Shown here one piece after another: positions 54,939 through 63,737 of a stretch of DNA of 64,000 bases. Made by a program: the position numbers and the translations under genes. The notes beneath the pieces were generated by a model. That model saw nothing but the letters and a program-made list of their open reading frames with translations. It was not told the origin of the DNA and did no database searches. This DNA is from Synechocystis sp. LKSZ1 (GTDB lineage: Bacteria; Cyanobacteriota; Cyanobacteriia; Cyanobacteriales; Microcystaceae), in NCBI RefSeq assembly GCF_040436315.1, contig NZ_AP031572.1:3162001-3226000 (forward strand), in the 5' to 3' direction. Position 1 is the first letter of the stretch; each line of letters opens with the position of its first letter.

Positions 54939-55859
54939 TCAATTTTCTAAACCTTGGATTAGGGCTGTTACCTGGGCCAAGCCCTCGGGGGCAATTTTTT
55001 CGAGGGTAGTAATGAAGTGGGGATGGGTCATGCCACTGATCAGGAAAGTATAGCGGTAGGCCCTGAGCTGACGATTACTAAGTAGTGCCTTTTCGGGAGT
55101 AGTTAACAAACGACCCATGGCATTTTCAAGGCTCAGTCGGTCTAATTCCACCTGTTGTTGCAGGCCCTGGTCGATCATCTCCACAATTGCACCATAGTCC
55201 GCCAGGCCCTGGGCAATTTGAGCTGGGGTGGATTCCGCCGCTAAGGTTTCGGCCATCAGCGTATCAAGCTTGGCGTGCTGGGCCTCCTCCAGCCAATGGT
55301 GCTTGAGCAGAGAAGCAAACTGGGGGTCAAGGTGGTGATTATTCCGAACACTGTCCAAGTAATGGCGCTGGGTCATCCATTCAATGTGGAGGATGATGAG
55401 GACAACTCCTAGGGGAGATTTGGCTAGAACAGCCTGGGCAAAGTCGGCGGCAGGGCCAATCACCCCACAGGACGTTCCAAAGCCAGCTTCAAAGGCCTTG
55501 GCAAATTCCTTAAACAGGTGAATGTGTTTGGCCTCTTCCTGGGCGAATTGCAGGAGCGACCGGGTTTGGTAATCATCCCCTAGTTGGTGACTACGCACAT
55601 GGTCGAGCACAAAGGGCAAAATAAATTCCTCCACCAGGCCAAAAAGATGGAGATAACTATGGCCTCGGATCTGATTCAGGAGTCGTTGTTCCTCCGGTGA
55701 GAGAAACGTCAGGGCTTGGACTTGGGCCAGGGCTTCCGGCAGAAAGGGATAGTGAAAGTTGAGGGGTTTATCGTTGCCGATCAAGTCGTGGACTTGCCAG
55801 TTGACCTTGAGGGACGCCTCCAGGGCCGCACGATAGGTGTAATGGTGCTCCAGTAACAT
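54939..55859 (-). CDS. Ferritin-like diiron carboxylate protein (AurF-like)
   Basis: A 306-residue all-helical protein. Two helix motifs carry iron ligands: FAQEEAKHIHLFKEF and HHWLEEAQHAKLD, plus VEEFILPF and IEWMTQRHY on flanking helices, the E / EExxH / E / EExxH diiron pattern. It resembles N-oxygenase and related ferritin-like oxidases, so oxygen-dependent chemistry is likely, but the substrate is unknown. It lies between the OsmC and dienelactone hydrolase genes on the same strand. Confidence 0.78.
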   Translation of the reverse strand: MLLEHHYTYRAALEASLKVNWQVHDLIGNDKPLNFHYPFLPEALAQVQALTFLSPEEQRLLNQIRGHSYLHLFGLVEEFILPFVLDHVRSHQLGDDYQTRSLLQFAQEEAKHIHLFKEFAKAFEAGFGTSCGVIGPAADFAQAVLAKSPLGVVLIILHIEWMTQRHYLDSVRNNHHLDPQFASLLKHHWLEEAQHAKLDTLMAETLAAESTPAQIAQGLADYGAIVEMIDQGLQQQVELDRLSLENAMGRLLTTPEKALLSNRQLRAYRYTFLISGMTHPHFITTLEKIAPEGLAQVTALIQGLEN

Positions 55860-55927
55860 TGTTGCTGATTCCTAAACATTAAGGGTGAGGAGGGGCGGGA
55901 GTCTTGGCCCCCGCCAGGAGAAGCGAT

Positions 55928-56512
55928 TTAAACGTGGGTGAGAACCGGCTCTCGGACAGTAGCAATCTGTTCCAGGGAACCGCTGAGGGGAATCCCCTTG
56001 GCCACCGTCATGGCATTGGGGCTAAAGTTAACAGCTTTGTCGTGCAGGAGGGCCAATTGTTCTGGGGAAGCATCGCTATCCACTGAAATTTTGTACTGAA
56101 TACCCAGCATTTCCACGGGGGCATGGGGGTCTAGATCCAAAAAGCCTGCCAGATTCAGGGAACCGGTAATGCTGACGGTGAGTTGGCGGATCGGAATCCC
56201 TAGGATGGCGGCATTGACGGTAAAACCGACGAGGATACAGGCCCCGACACCAGACATTAAATATTCTTGGGGGGTCGGGCCTTGATTGCTACCCAGGAGG
56301 GCCTGGGGTTCATCCACCGTCCAGGTAAAGGGGCGGTCGATCCATTCTTGGCCCATGTGGAGGGGGAGGGCCTTGGCGATGGCCCGCGTACCGCCCTGCC
56401 AAGCTAGCTCAACCCCGTAGGTGACAATACCAAGGTCAGGTTGGCCCTGGATATTAGTTTTGGCTTCAGCTAGGGCGATGGGATCAATGGTTGTGAGAGG
56501 AGTCGTGTTCAT
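55928..56512 (-). CDS. OsmC-family protein
   Basis: A 194-residue OsmC/Ohr-fold protein. The first active-site Cys is in MSGVGACILVGFTVNA (C92). At the place of the second cysteine, usually CPVS, the sequence reads NFSPNA, so the redox pair looks incomplete. Glutamine/arginine environment GPTPQEYL is conserved. It may act as a thiol-binding or hydrolytic variant rather than a classical peroxidase. It sits 68 bases before the diiron gene. Confidence 0.85.
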   Translation of the reverse strand: MNTTPLTTIDPIALAEAKTNIQGQPDLGIVTYGVELAWQGGTRAIAKALPLHMGQEWIDRPFTWTVDEPQALLGSNQGPTPQEYLMSGVGACILVGFTVNAAILGIPIRQLTVSITGSLNLAGFLDLDPHAPVEMLGIQYKISVDSDASPEQLALLHDKAVNFSPNAMTVAKGIPLSGSLEQIATVREPVLTHV

Positions 56513-56614
56513 GATGTTTCGTGTTGGGAGTGTGAAGAGGGAAAGGGTTGCCCAGTGTTCGTTGCTGGTTTGGGCCAGGCCGACGGGCCAAAGAAAGCAT
56601 TGGCAAGGAAGGGC

Positions 56615-57595
56615 CTAGGCGCTGAGGAGGGGACGCTGGGTAAAGTAGGGCCAGACCAAGGGGAGACAGGCCTGGCAAATCGCTTCAATGTGACGGTGAT
56701 CGGTTCCACAACATCCCCCCAGGACATTAACGTGGGGGAATTGCTTGCGGAGAGTTTGATAGTGACTGCCTAGATCGGCGGGATTACCGTCATCCAGCAC
56801 CGTCGCTTCATCCAGTTCCGCATGACTTTTTTTAGAAGCATTGGCCCGGATACCCCGAATGCGTTTTACAAAGGTGCCGGCTGTAAGGCTAGAAGCAAAA
56901 TGGGAGGGATGAGCACAGTTGATCATGTAGTAGAGGGGGCCCTGCTGGGTCGCCTGATCGACTTGTTCAATGGCTGTCTGGAGACTTTGGCCCGAGGGAA
57001 GACGGCCATCGGTTTCCACCGTAAAGGAAATGACAACAGGCATACCATAGGCCTGGGCCGCCCGGACAATGCCTATGGCCTCTTCCACGTAGTTAATGGT
57101 CATGGCGGTAACGAGGTCAGCGGCGGTTTCGGCAAAGGTGGCAATCTGGGGGCGATGGTAGCGCTCGGCCCCAGCTTCACTCATCCGGTAGGCGGCATTG
57201 TAGCCATCCCCTCGAGGGCCAACGCACCCACTAATGACCAGAGGCGTGGTAGGAGATTCCTGTTTTTGGCGTAGGTCTTGGAGGAGGGCAATCGCTTGGC
57301 GGTTCGCTTCGGCCAGGGCCTGGCGATGGTAGCCGAGTTTGGTGCCCCAGTCGCTATTGGCCCGCCACGTGGCACTCTCTAAAATCAAACCAACAGCGTA
57401 GGTTTTGGCCAGGTCAATGTAGGTACGGTAGTAATTCTGGATCGATTGACGACCAGCCGGGTGGTTGAGTAGATCAAAGGCGGCAAAATCGCGGAGTTCC
57501 CAGCCCTCATGGAAAATTAGCGTTGTTTCCATACCACCATCGGTGATAAATAAATCGTTATCCAGTTGGGGTAAATGATTGCGGTACTTACTCAC
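56615..57595 (-). CDS. Homocysteine S-methyltransferase-family protein
   Basis: A 326-residue zinc enzyme. Homocysteine-binding motifs are FITDGGMETTLIFHEG at the N-terminus, MINCAHPSHF with the first Zn Cys and LGGCCGTDHRHIEAI with the last two. VISGCVGPRGDGYNA is typical. MmuM-type enzymes use S-methylmethionine or SAM; some relatives act on other thiols or selenohomocysteine. The start is GTG at 57595 with AGGAGG 6 bases before it. First full-length gene in a cluster with OsmC, diiron and DLH genes. Confidence 0.87.
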   Translation of the reverse strand: MSKYRNHLPQLDNDLFITDGGMETTLIFHEGWELRDFAAFDLLNHPAGRQSIQNYYRTYIDLAKTYAVGLILESATWRANSDWGTKLGYHRQALAEANRQAIALLQDLRQKQESPTTPLVISGCVGPRGDGYNAAYRMSEAGAERYHRPQIATFAETAADLVTAMTINYVEEAIGIVRAAQAYGMPVVISFTVETDGRLPSGQSLQTAIEQVDQATQQGPLYYMINCAHPSHFASSLTAGTFVKRIRGIRANASKKSHAELDEATVLDDGNPADLGSHYQTLRKQFPHVNVLGGCCGTDHRHIEAICQACLPLVWPYFTQRPLLSA

Positions 57596-57686
57596 AGTAA
57601 CCTCCTGGGGGTGAAAGACTCCGCAGGGAAAAATATCGTGTCCCTGCGAAGCTGCTTATGAAGAACTTAGGTTGAAGATAAACAAG

Positions 57687-57706
57687 AATCGAGAAGAACT
57701 AGGGAA
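57687..57706. repeat. Direct repeat copy 2 (20 bp) at the small-ORF locus
   Basis: AATCGAGAAGAACTAGGGAA; 19 of 20 positions match the copy at 57908-57927. On the minus strand each copy precedes TATCTT and a strong GGAGG start site, so the leader region looks duplicated. The copy overlaps the stop codon of the small ORF. Confidence 0.7.
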
Positions 57707-57857
57707 GAGAAACCGTCCTAACGATCAAAGGGGATGAGGTCGCAAAACTGGGGGGGAAGGATGACGGAACGGTACTAATCCGAGAAACCACGAGGGTCAC
57801 GGTTAAGCCCGTGGCAACCCCTAGGCGATGGAAATGTTCAATAAGGATAGCTGGCAT
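57699..57857 (-). CDS. Small ORF of 52 residues ahead of the homocysteine S-methyltransferase cluster
   Basis: ATG at 57857 preceded by a perfect GGAGG seven bases upstream. The peptide starts MPAILIEHFHRLGVATGLTV and is moderately hydrophobic in its first half, Ser/Pro-rich after. There is no family I know. It ends about 100 bases before the GTG of the next gene. Its stop lies inside the downstream copy of a duplicated leader sequence. It may be a leader peptide or a small functional protein. Confidence 0.5.
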   Translation of the reverse strand: MPAILIEHFHRLGVATGLTVTLVVSRISTVPSSFPPSFATSSPLIVRTVSLP

Positions 57858-57907
57858 AGCAATACCTCCTGAAACCGTAATTGAACCTGTGTTCCAAGAT
57901 AGGTAGC

Positions 57908-57927
57908 AATCGAGAAGAACTCGGGAA
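57908..57927. repeat. Direct repeat copy 1 (20 bp) upstream of the small ORF
   Basis: AATCGAGAAGAACTCGGGAA. It contains a short inverted repeat CGAG-TTCTT-CTCG on the minus strand. It is about 50 bases before the small ORF start and may be a regulator site or a promoter-proximal duplication. Confidence 0.7.
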
Positions 57928-57952
57928 AAGGGTTTGCTCCAGTGGGGGAGAC

Positions 57953-59029
57953 CTAGGGGGCTGTTTCTTCCAGGGCCGTTGTCGGGGGCAGGGCCGTTTC
58001 CGAGATCCAGGCCCTGAGCAATTCGTAGCCCAAACTTAAAACTACTGGGCCAATAAAGAGGCCAAGAATCCCTTGGGTTAGGGTACCGCCCAACACACCA
58101 ATTAAAATAACCACCATGGGAACGGGTAGGCCCCGGGCCATCAAAATCGGCTTGAGGACGTTATCCACCAACATACAGGGAATCATCCAGAGGGTATAGG
58201 CCAGGGCCGCCAAGGGCGGAAAGGTGAACCAAGCATAGACTAGGGTACCGATGATGATAATCCCTGGGCCAATCTGCACAATTGTTAAGAGTAAACAAAG
58301 GGGAATCAGCAGGCCAGCGGCAGGGATTTTAGCCACCATAAAACCTAGCCCCACCAAAAGGGTTTGGATGACCGCGACCCCAAGAATGCCACGGGTGACA
58401 CTGCGAATCGTAACCGCCATCAGTTTTAAAAAGGCCGGCCCCCGCTCGGGAGAGAGACGGGTCATCAAGCGCGTCAGGCTAATTTTCAAGCTGGCCTGAT
58501 TAAGAATCAGAATGTTGGCAATGACGATGGATACCATAAATTTCAAGAGAATTAAGCTGGTATCCGCCGCTAGCAAGAGTATTTTAGTTGCGATGTCCTT
58601 GAGTTGAGGTTTAAATTGGCTGAGCACAGACCCCAAGTTACTGGAAGCCTTGGCCCAGAAACCGTAAATCGGTGGGCCAATCAACGGCCAGGACGAAATA
58701 TCTGAGGAGGGCGGCGGAATCACCAAAGCGCCTTCTTTGAGTTGATCCGCCAGGGCCTGGGCATTGCCGGCCGAGAGGGTGGCCATGACACTGACGGGGC
58801 CGATGATAATGCCTAAGCCCAGCAGGATTAACAGGGCACTGGCCAGTTTGGAGCGTCCTTGCAACACCGCCCTGAGCCATTCAAAAATAGGGAAAATGGC
58901 AATGGCCAGGATTGTGCTCCAGAGAATAATGTCCATGAAGGGCCGTAGTAAGAGAAAGCACCAGGCCCCCAGCCCCCCTAGAATGCCGAGACGAATCAAA
59001 AAATCCACATTTTTAACATTGCTGTCCAT
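57953..59029 (-). CDS. AI-2E family (PerM-like) transporter
   Basis: A 358-residue membrane protein with seven to eight helices. DILLWSTILA-like MDIILWSTILAIAIFPIF, GLFIGPVVLSLGYELL at the C-terminus and WMIPCMLVDNVLKPILMARG are typical of the AI-2E/PerM family. Members export or exchange small molecules including Na+/H+; the cargo of cyanobacterial forms is unknown. No cluster partner is evident. Confidence 0.85.
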   Translation of the reverse strand: MDSNVKNVDFLIRLGILGGLGAWCFLLLRPFMDIILWSTILAIAIFPIFEWLRAVLQGRSKLASALLILLGLGIIIGPVSVMATLSAGNAQALADQLKEGALVIPPPSSDISSWPLIGPPIYGFWAKASSNLGSVLSQFKPQLKDIATKILLLAADTSLILLKFMVSIVIANILILNQASLKISLTRLMTRLSPERGPAFLKLMAVTIRSVTRGILGVAVIQTLLVGLGFMVAKIPAAGLLIPLCLLLTIVQIGPGIIIIGTLVYAWFTFPPLAALAYTLWMIPCMLVDNVLKPILMARGLPVPMVVILIGVLGGTLTQGILGLFIGPVVLSLGYELLRAWISETALPPTTALEETAP

Positions 59030-59116
59030 GGTCTGACCTTCTCCCCGAGGCGCGATACTGCCCTATGATCCGTCGCGAATGCCCGTTGGCTTCGCTTAAT
59101 TCCCGCTGGTTTTGAC

Positions 59117-60643
59117 CTAGATCAGGCAACGAATGGCCTCGAGCAGGCCCCGGGCCTTATTGAGGGTTTCTTCGTATTCCTTTTCCGGGTCAGAATCCGC
59201 GACGAGGCCGGCCCCCGCCTGAACAGAGACTTGATGGCCCTGGCCGCCGGCTTTTTTTTGCACGACCATGGTGCGAATAGCAATGGCCGTATTGAGTTGG
59301 CCCTCAAAATCGTAGTAACCGTAGACACCTGAGTAAGGCCCTCGTCGCTCTGGTTCCAGTTCATGAATGATTTCCATGGCGCGAATTTTCGGGGCGCCAC
59401 TGACAGTGCCTGCTGGAAAACAGGCCTGGAGCAAATCCCACGCCGTTTTACCGGGGGCCAATTGACCCACGACATTGCTGACAATGTGCATCACGTGGGA
59501 ATAGCGCTCAATAACCATCAGTTCATTCACCCGGACAGATCCCTGGACACAGACCCGGCCTAGATCGTTCCGGCCGAGATCTACGAGCATGATGTGCTCG
59601 GCAATTTCCTTGGGATCCTGGAGCAGTTCCTCCGCCAATTGTTCATCTTCCTGGGGGGTTAGGCCACGACGACGGGTGCCTGCAATGGGCCGCACGGTAG
59701 CCTGGAGATTATTGTCCCCCTGCCACTCGGCCTTGACCATTACCTCAGGGCTAGAACCAATGATTTGCCAATCGCCAAAATTGTAGAAGGCCATGTAGGG
59801 AGAGGGATTGATCAAACGCAGAGAGCGGTAGAGGTTGAAGGGCGCGTCGCTGTAGGTCGTGGTCAGGCGCTGGGAAAGCACGACCTGAAAAATATCCCCG
59901 GCTTTGATGTAGTCCTGGGCCTTGCTGACGTTATGACAGAAAACATCGTGATGGGTATTGCTCTGGTAGGCCAGATTACTGGCGGCGTCAGGATGGGGTT
60001 GTAGTTCCAAGGAGGTGGCCTTGGGGGGTAGGGGCAATTGCAATTTCAGCACTAACTTGGTAACGCGGTCACAGGCCTGTTGATAAGCCGCTTCTAAGCT
60101 GCCCCCTTCCTCCCGCACATCGGCGTAGGCAATGGCCCAAATTTTTCGTTTTACCTGGTCAAAAATAATCAGATGATCGATCTGCATCCAGATACCATCG
60201 GGCAGATCCTGGTCTTGGGCCTCGTAGATGGGCACTCTTGGCTCCATCCAGTGAATTAATTCGTACCCCCAAACTCCAAACAGGCCCCCAATACCGGGCG
60301 GCAACTGGGGCAATTTGACGGGATGAATCGGGGCCAAACAATCCGCCAAAATTGTTAGGGGATTCCCCTGAAAGTGTCGCTGGCTTTCATCCCGGAAGGT
60401 CTGGGTTGTTTTCTGCCCCCGAGCCTCTAGCACCCACACCGGGTCACAGCCCAAAAAACTATAGCGCCCTAGATTTTCTCCCCCCTCCACCGACTCCAGC
60501 AAAAAACTATAGGGTTGACCCGCACAAACCTTATACCAGGCGGAAACCGGCGTTTCCAGATCCGCGACCCACTCTTGGTAAACCGGAATAAAATTACCTT
60601 GCTGGGCCAAGCTAACGAAATGGGAGAACTCAGGAAAAATCAT
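59117..60643 (-). CDS. trpE: Anthranilate synthase component I
   Basis: TrpE makes anthranilate from chorismate with ammonia supplied by TrpG. At 508 residues it has the feedback motif LLESVEGGENLGRYSF and the chorismate core: RLINPSPYMAFYNFG, VRPIAGTRRRG, LVDLGRNDLGRV, CFPAGTVSGAPKIRAMEI and AGAGLVADSDPEKEYEET. TrpG is not adjacent. The gene follows psaD after a terminator, on the same strand. In Synechocystis psaD and trpE are also neighbours, to my recollection. Confidence 0.94.
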   Translation of the reverse strand: MIFPEFSHFVSLAQQGNFIPVYQEWVADLETPVSAWYKVCAGQPYSFLLESVEGGENLGRYSFLGCDPVWVLEARGQKTTQTFRDESQRHFQGNPLTILADCLAPIHPVKLPQLPPGIGGLFGVWGYELIHWMEPRVPIYEAQDQDLPDGIWMQIDHLIIFDQVKRKIWAIAYADVREEGGSLEAAYQQACDRVTKLVLKLQLPLPPKATSLELQPHPDAASNLAYQSNTHHDVFCHNVSKAQDYIKAGDIFQVVLSQRLTTTYSDAPFNLYRSLRLINPSPYMAFYNFGDWQIIGSSPEVMVKAEWQGDNNLQATVRPIAGTRRRGLTPQEDEQLAEELLQDPKEIAEHIMLVDLGRNDLGRVCVQGSVRVNELMVIERYSHVMHIVSNVVGQLAPGKTAWDLLQACFPAGTVSGAPKIRAMEIIHELEPERRGPYSGVYGYYDFEGQLNTAIAIRTMVVQKKAGGQGHQVSVQAGAGLVADSDPEKEYEETLNKARGLLEAIRCLI

Positions 60644-60670
60644 ACCGTTGGGGAAGCGGGGGCTAAACAG

Positions 60671-60717
60671 AAAAGACCCTCACCGGCGATTTCTCCAAAC
60701 TGAGAGAAGGGTGAGGG
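60671..60717 (-). terminator. Terminator between psaD and trpE
   Basis: CCCTCACC (60677-60684) pairs with GGTGAGGG (60710-60717), with an inner CTTCTC/GAGAA stem, and on the minus strand it is followed by TCTTTT. It lies 26 bases past the psaD stop and could separate abundant psaD mRNA from trpE. Confidence 0.75.
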
Positions 60718-60742
60718 AATACAGACAAGCAATTGAGTTGAC

Positions 60743-61195
<453 letters not shown>

Positions 61196-61213
61196 TTAGG
61201 GAATCCTATCACT

Positions 61214-61252
61214 GAGTTACGGGTCTCTTGTGGCTTTGTCAAGAACTGTAAC
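61214..61252 (-). promoter_or_regulatory. Candidate psaD promoter with HLR1-like repeat
   Basis: On the minus strand GTTACAGTTCTTGACAAA (61235-61252) resembles the HLR1 element bound by RpaB, which controls PSI genes in high light. The second half doubles as a -35 TTGACA (61237-61242), with TAACTC (61214-61219) 17 bases later as a possible -10. About 46 bases lie between this and the psaD start. Confidence 0.45.
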
Positions 61253-61432
61253 AAAACTCAAGCTGATTCAATCTCTGCTCGCTTTTTCAAGGTTTTTGTG
61301 GGCAATTTTGGGATCTCCATAGACAGCGGTCTGGTCTCCCCAGAGTTATGACCTCCGGTGTACTGCCCCTCGGGCAGACGGTCGAGCTGGTTGGATGCCG
61401 AGTTCCAGGGAATTTGCCGCCGCTATACTGAG

Positions 61433-61825
61433 ATGGCGATGGTGACAGAACAGACATTGATGGATATAGGTAATCTTTTTTTCCAGGCCGATCCCCCGCC
61501 CCAGGGAGAATCGTTTGAAACCCTACTGAAACAAAAAGGGGTAGTGATTGAGCGTATCCTCAGTTCCTCCCAAATAGAGCCCCAGGAATATATTCAGGTG
61601 CAAGATGAATGGGTGGTTTTACTGCAAGGGGAAGCGTTACTAGAGATAGCTGGTGAGACTATCCGGCTACGGGCCGGGGATTATATTTTTCTGGCATCGC
61701 AAACACCGCATACCGTTTTGGCCGTGTCCCAGGGCGCATTATGCCATCCACTTCTGAGAAAATTGCGCCAGCGATTCCCCAGCGTTCCGTCACCGCCATC
61801 AGCTTCTAGAATGGGAGGCGATTAA
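61433..61825 (+). CDS. Small cupin-domain protein
   Basis: A 130-residue single cupin. The beta-barrel motifs are DEWVVLLQGEALLEI and the metal-like LRAGDYIFLASQTPHTVLA, with a conserved His in TPHT. Upstream residues FFQADPPPQGESFETLL fit a known cyanobacterial cupin type. ATG 61433 is one of two close ATGs; an open extension to 61358 has no similarity. Function is unknown. Divergent from psaD. Confidence 0.78.
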   Translation: MAMVTEQTLMDIGNLFFQADPPPQGESFETLLKQKGVVIERILSSSQIEPQEYIQVQDEWVVLLQGEALLEIAGETIRLRAGDYIFLASQTPHTVLAVSQGALCHPLLRKLRQRFPSVPSPPSASRMGGD

Positions 61826-61843
61826 TTCCCATAGGTGCCCTTC

Positions 61844-62344
61844 ATGAGTGATCTAATTGTTATTGCCTACGATGATGAATTTAAGGCCGAAGAGGTTCGG
61901 CTGACCCTGGCTAAATTACAGGTAGAACATCTGATTGAAATGGAAGATGCGGCCGTTGTGGTCAAAAATGAGCAAGGTAAGGTCAAGCTCAAGCAAGCGG
62001 TTAATTTGACCAGTGCCGGGGCCGTTAGTGGCAGTTTCTGGGGCCTGCTCATTGGCACCCTATTTCTGTCTCCCCTATTTGGGGCCGCCGTTGGGGCTGC
62101 CAGTGGCGCCTTGGCCGGTGCCCTCAGCGACATTGGGGTTAACGATGACTTTATGCGGGAACTGGGGGAAAGCTTGAAGCCCAAGAGTTCTGCCCTCTTC
62201 GTGTTAGTGCGGAAAGTCACCCCTGATAAGGTTCTCGCAGAAGTGGCCCCCTACGGTGGCAAAGTGCTAAAAACCTCTCTGTCCAAGGATGAGGAGACCC
62301 AACTTCAGGAAGTGCTTGATCGTCATGGCCTGCCGACGGTTTAG
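61844..62344 (+). CDS. DUF1269-family membrane-associated protein
   Basis: A 166-residue protein: N-terminal domain MSDLIVIAYDDEFKAEEVRL, a Gly/Ala-rich hydrophobic hairpin (FWGLLIGTLFLSPLFGAAVG, AASGALAGALSDIGV) and a C-terminal domain with SALFVLVRKVTPDKVL. This is the DUF1269 pattern. Function is unknown, though the glycine-zipper-like hairpin suggests membrane association. ATG 61844 is chosen over an upstream GTG. It follows the cupin gene by 18 bases. Confidence 0.85.
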   Translation: MSDLIVIAYDDEFKAEEVRLTLAKLQVEHLIEMEDAAVVVKNEQGKVKLKQAVNLTSAGAVSGSFWGLLIGTLFLSPLFGAAVGAASGALAGALSDIGVNDDFMRELGESLKPKSSALFVLVRKVTPDKVLAEVAPYGGKVLKTSLSKDEETQLQEVLDRHGLPTV

Positions 62345-62419
62345 AGACTTCGACAATTTCAGCACAAAATCAGTCTCAGCCTAAAACTCCAATCGATGGC
62401 CCCTCATTCGTTAGCCTTA

Positions 62420-62445
62420 ACCCAAGGACGAAGGTGGGTCTTTTT
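62420..62445 (+). terminator. Weak terminator after DUF1269 gene
   Basis: ACCCA (62420-62424) pairs with TGGGT (62435-62439), then CTTTTT. Just before the end of the convergent PatA-like gene. Confidence 0.4.
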
Positions 62446-62465
62446 ATTACCTGGTTTCTTTTTCA

Positions 62466-63617
62466 TCAGGCACTTAATGGCCGGCGGAGTTGTTGTTCAA
62501 CCATTTGGAGAATGTCGTTAGGAAGAAAGGGAATGCCTAAAGACCCTGATGCACCAGAAAGTTTAATTCTCAGCTTATCAATCAGGTTGTTACCATGGGT
62601 TAAAACGACAATGGGTAAGTGAGCCAAATGGGGCGACTTATGGCACAACGCTGTAATCTCATAACCATCTAGACCTTCCATGTCCGCTCGTACAAACAAT
62701 AATTCTGGTTGACGACTCTGTAATACAGCCAAGGCCTTGAAGGGGTCTTCAATACAGAGTAGCTTGATTCCTTTTTCTCCTAAAATATAACGAATTTGAT
62801 GCTGATAAATAGGGGAAGTATCAACATAGGCAATCAGGGAACTATGATGATTTTTGATTTCTTGATGAGGGAGCATCGTCACCGCCCCGGTTTGGATTAA
62901 AGGATGAAAAAGAAAAGCTAATTTTAGCGTATTGAGACGAGTTTTTCCGGCGATTAAATATAGAGAATTAAGGTCTTCTAAGCAAGCCTTTAGTGGTTTC
63001 ACCCAACTAGTACCAGTCAGTTGTCTTTTTTCAAAAATCTCATCGACTTCTTGCCAATTATGTACCAAAGGACGCTGGAATGGCGAGCTAATTTTAGAGC
63101 GAACCTGCCACCAGTAACCCACTTTAGATTGGATTTTGGGAGTAATTTGTTGAATATCTAAATTCAAAAATAACGTATCTAGATAACTAGCATGAGTAAA
63201 GTGATATTTTGTCTTTGGTAAAGACATGATATGCACTAAAGCCTCCGTCGTGAATTGCTCCAGAATAGAACGGGTTTGTTGAAAAGAGAAAACCCCTCGT
63301 TTCCATAATGATGAAATATATTGATAGTCATCTTTAATATAGGGAGGCACTTGTAAATTCAAGTGGTGAATCAAGTCTCCCAGCATATAGATTAAGCGAT
63401 CGGAAAAACCCGTTAAGCTACTGGCAAAATGGATTTTTCCTTTACCAAAGTAGATTTGCCAAAAAACAAATTCATCAAAGGGATTTTGAACAATTAACTT
63501 GCCAGTCACTTGTTCTTCCACTAATTGGTGAATTAATTTGTGAGGAATTTCCATAGGATTATCCTCAGGAATAATGATATTCGTAAAAAGGGGAGCAGAG
63601 AGAGCTGAAATTTCCAT
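62466..63617 (-). CDS. PatA-like protein with DUF4388-type N-terminus and degenerate receiver
   Basis: A 383-residue protein. The N-terminal region (about 15-160: TGKLIVQNP..FVFWQIYFGKGKIHFASS) matches the PATAN/DUF4388 domain of PatA- and TaxP1/PixG-type cyanobacterial regulators. The C-terminal 120 residues form a receiver fold, but the key residues are missing: the acidic pair reads VDTSP, the phospho-acceptor Asp is replaced by Arg310 (VRADMEGLDG) and the Lys by Ile (GIPF). It cannot be phosphorylated normally. The start is ATG 63617 with GGAG nine bases upstream. Both the gene and its surroundings are AT-rich. Confidence 0.8.
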   Translation of the reverse strand: MEISALSAPLFTNIIIPEDNPMEIPHKLIHQLVEEQVTGKLIVQNPFDEFVFWQIYFGKGKIHFASSLTGFSDRLIYMLGDLIHHLNLQVPPYIKDDYQYISSLWKRGVFSFQQTRSILEQFTTEALVHIMSLPKTKYHFTHASYLDTLFLNLDIQQITPKIQSKVGYWWQVRSKISSPFQRPLVHNWQEVDEIFEKRQLTGTSWVKPLKACLEDLNSLYLIAGKTRLNTLKLAFLFHPLIQTGAVTMLPHQEIKNHHSSLIAYVDTSPIYQHQIRYILGEKGIKLLCIEDPFKALAVLQSRQPELLFVRADMEGLDGYEITALCHKSPHLAHLPIVVLTHGNNLIDKLRIKLSGASGSLGIPFLPNDILQMVEQQLRRPLSA

Positions 63618-63737
63618 TGGATGACTCCTGATAATAAATGGATGGTTAGAGATAATTATGTTGAGTAGCAATAAGCTCTTGGGAGAGATATTTGCTAACT
63701 TAATTAGGTAAATAACTATTGCTAAGAGCCAACAATT

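Noticed and set aside
57596-57700. SAM or SAH riboswitch before the homocysteine S-methyltransferase gene
   Set aside because: None of the conserved motifs of these riboswitches is seen in the leader.
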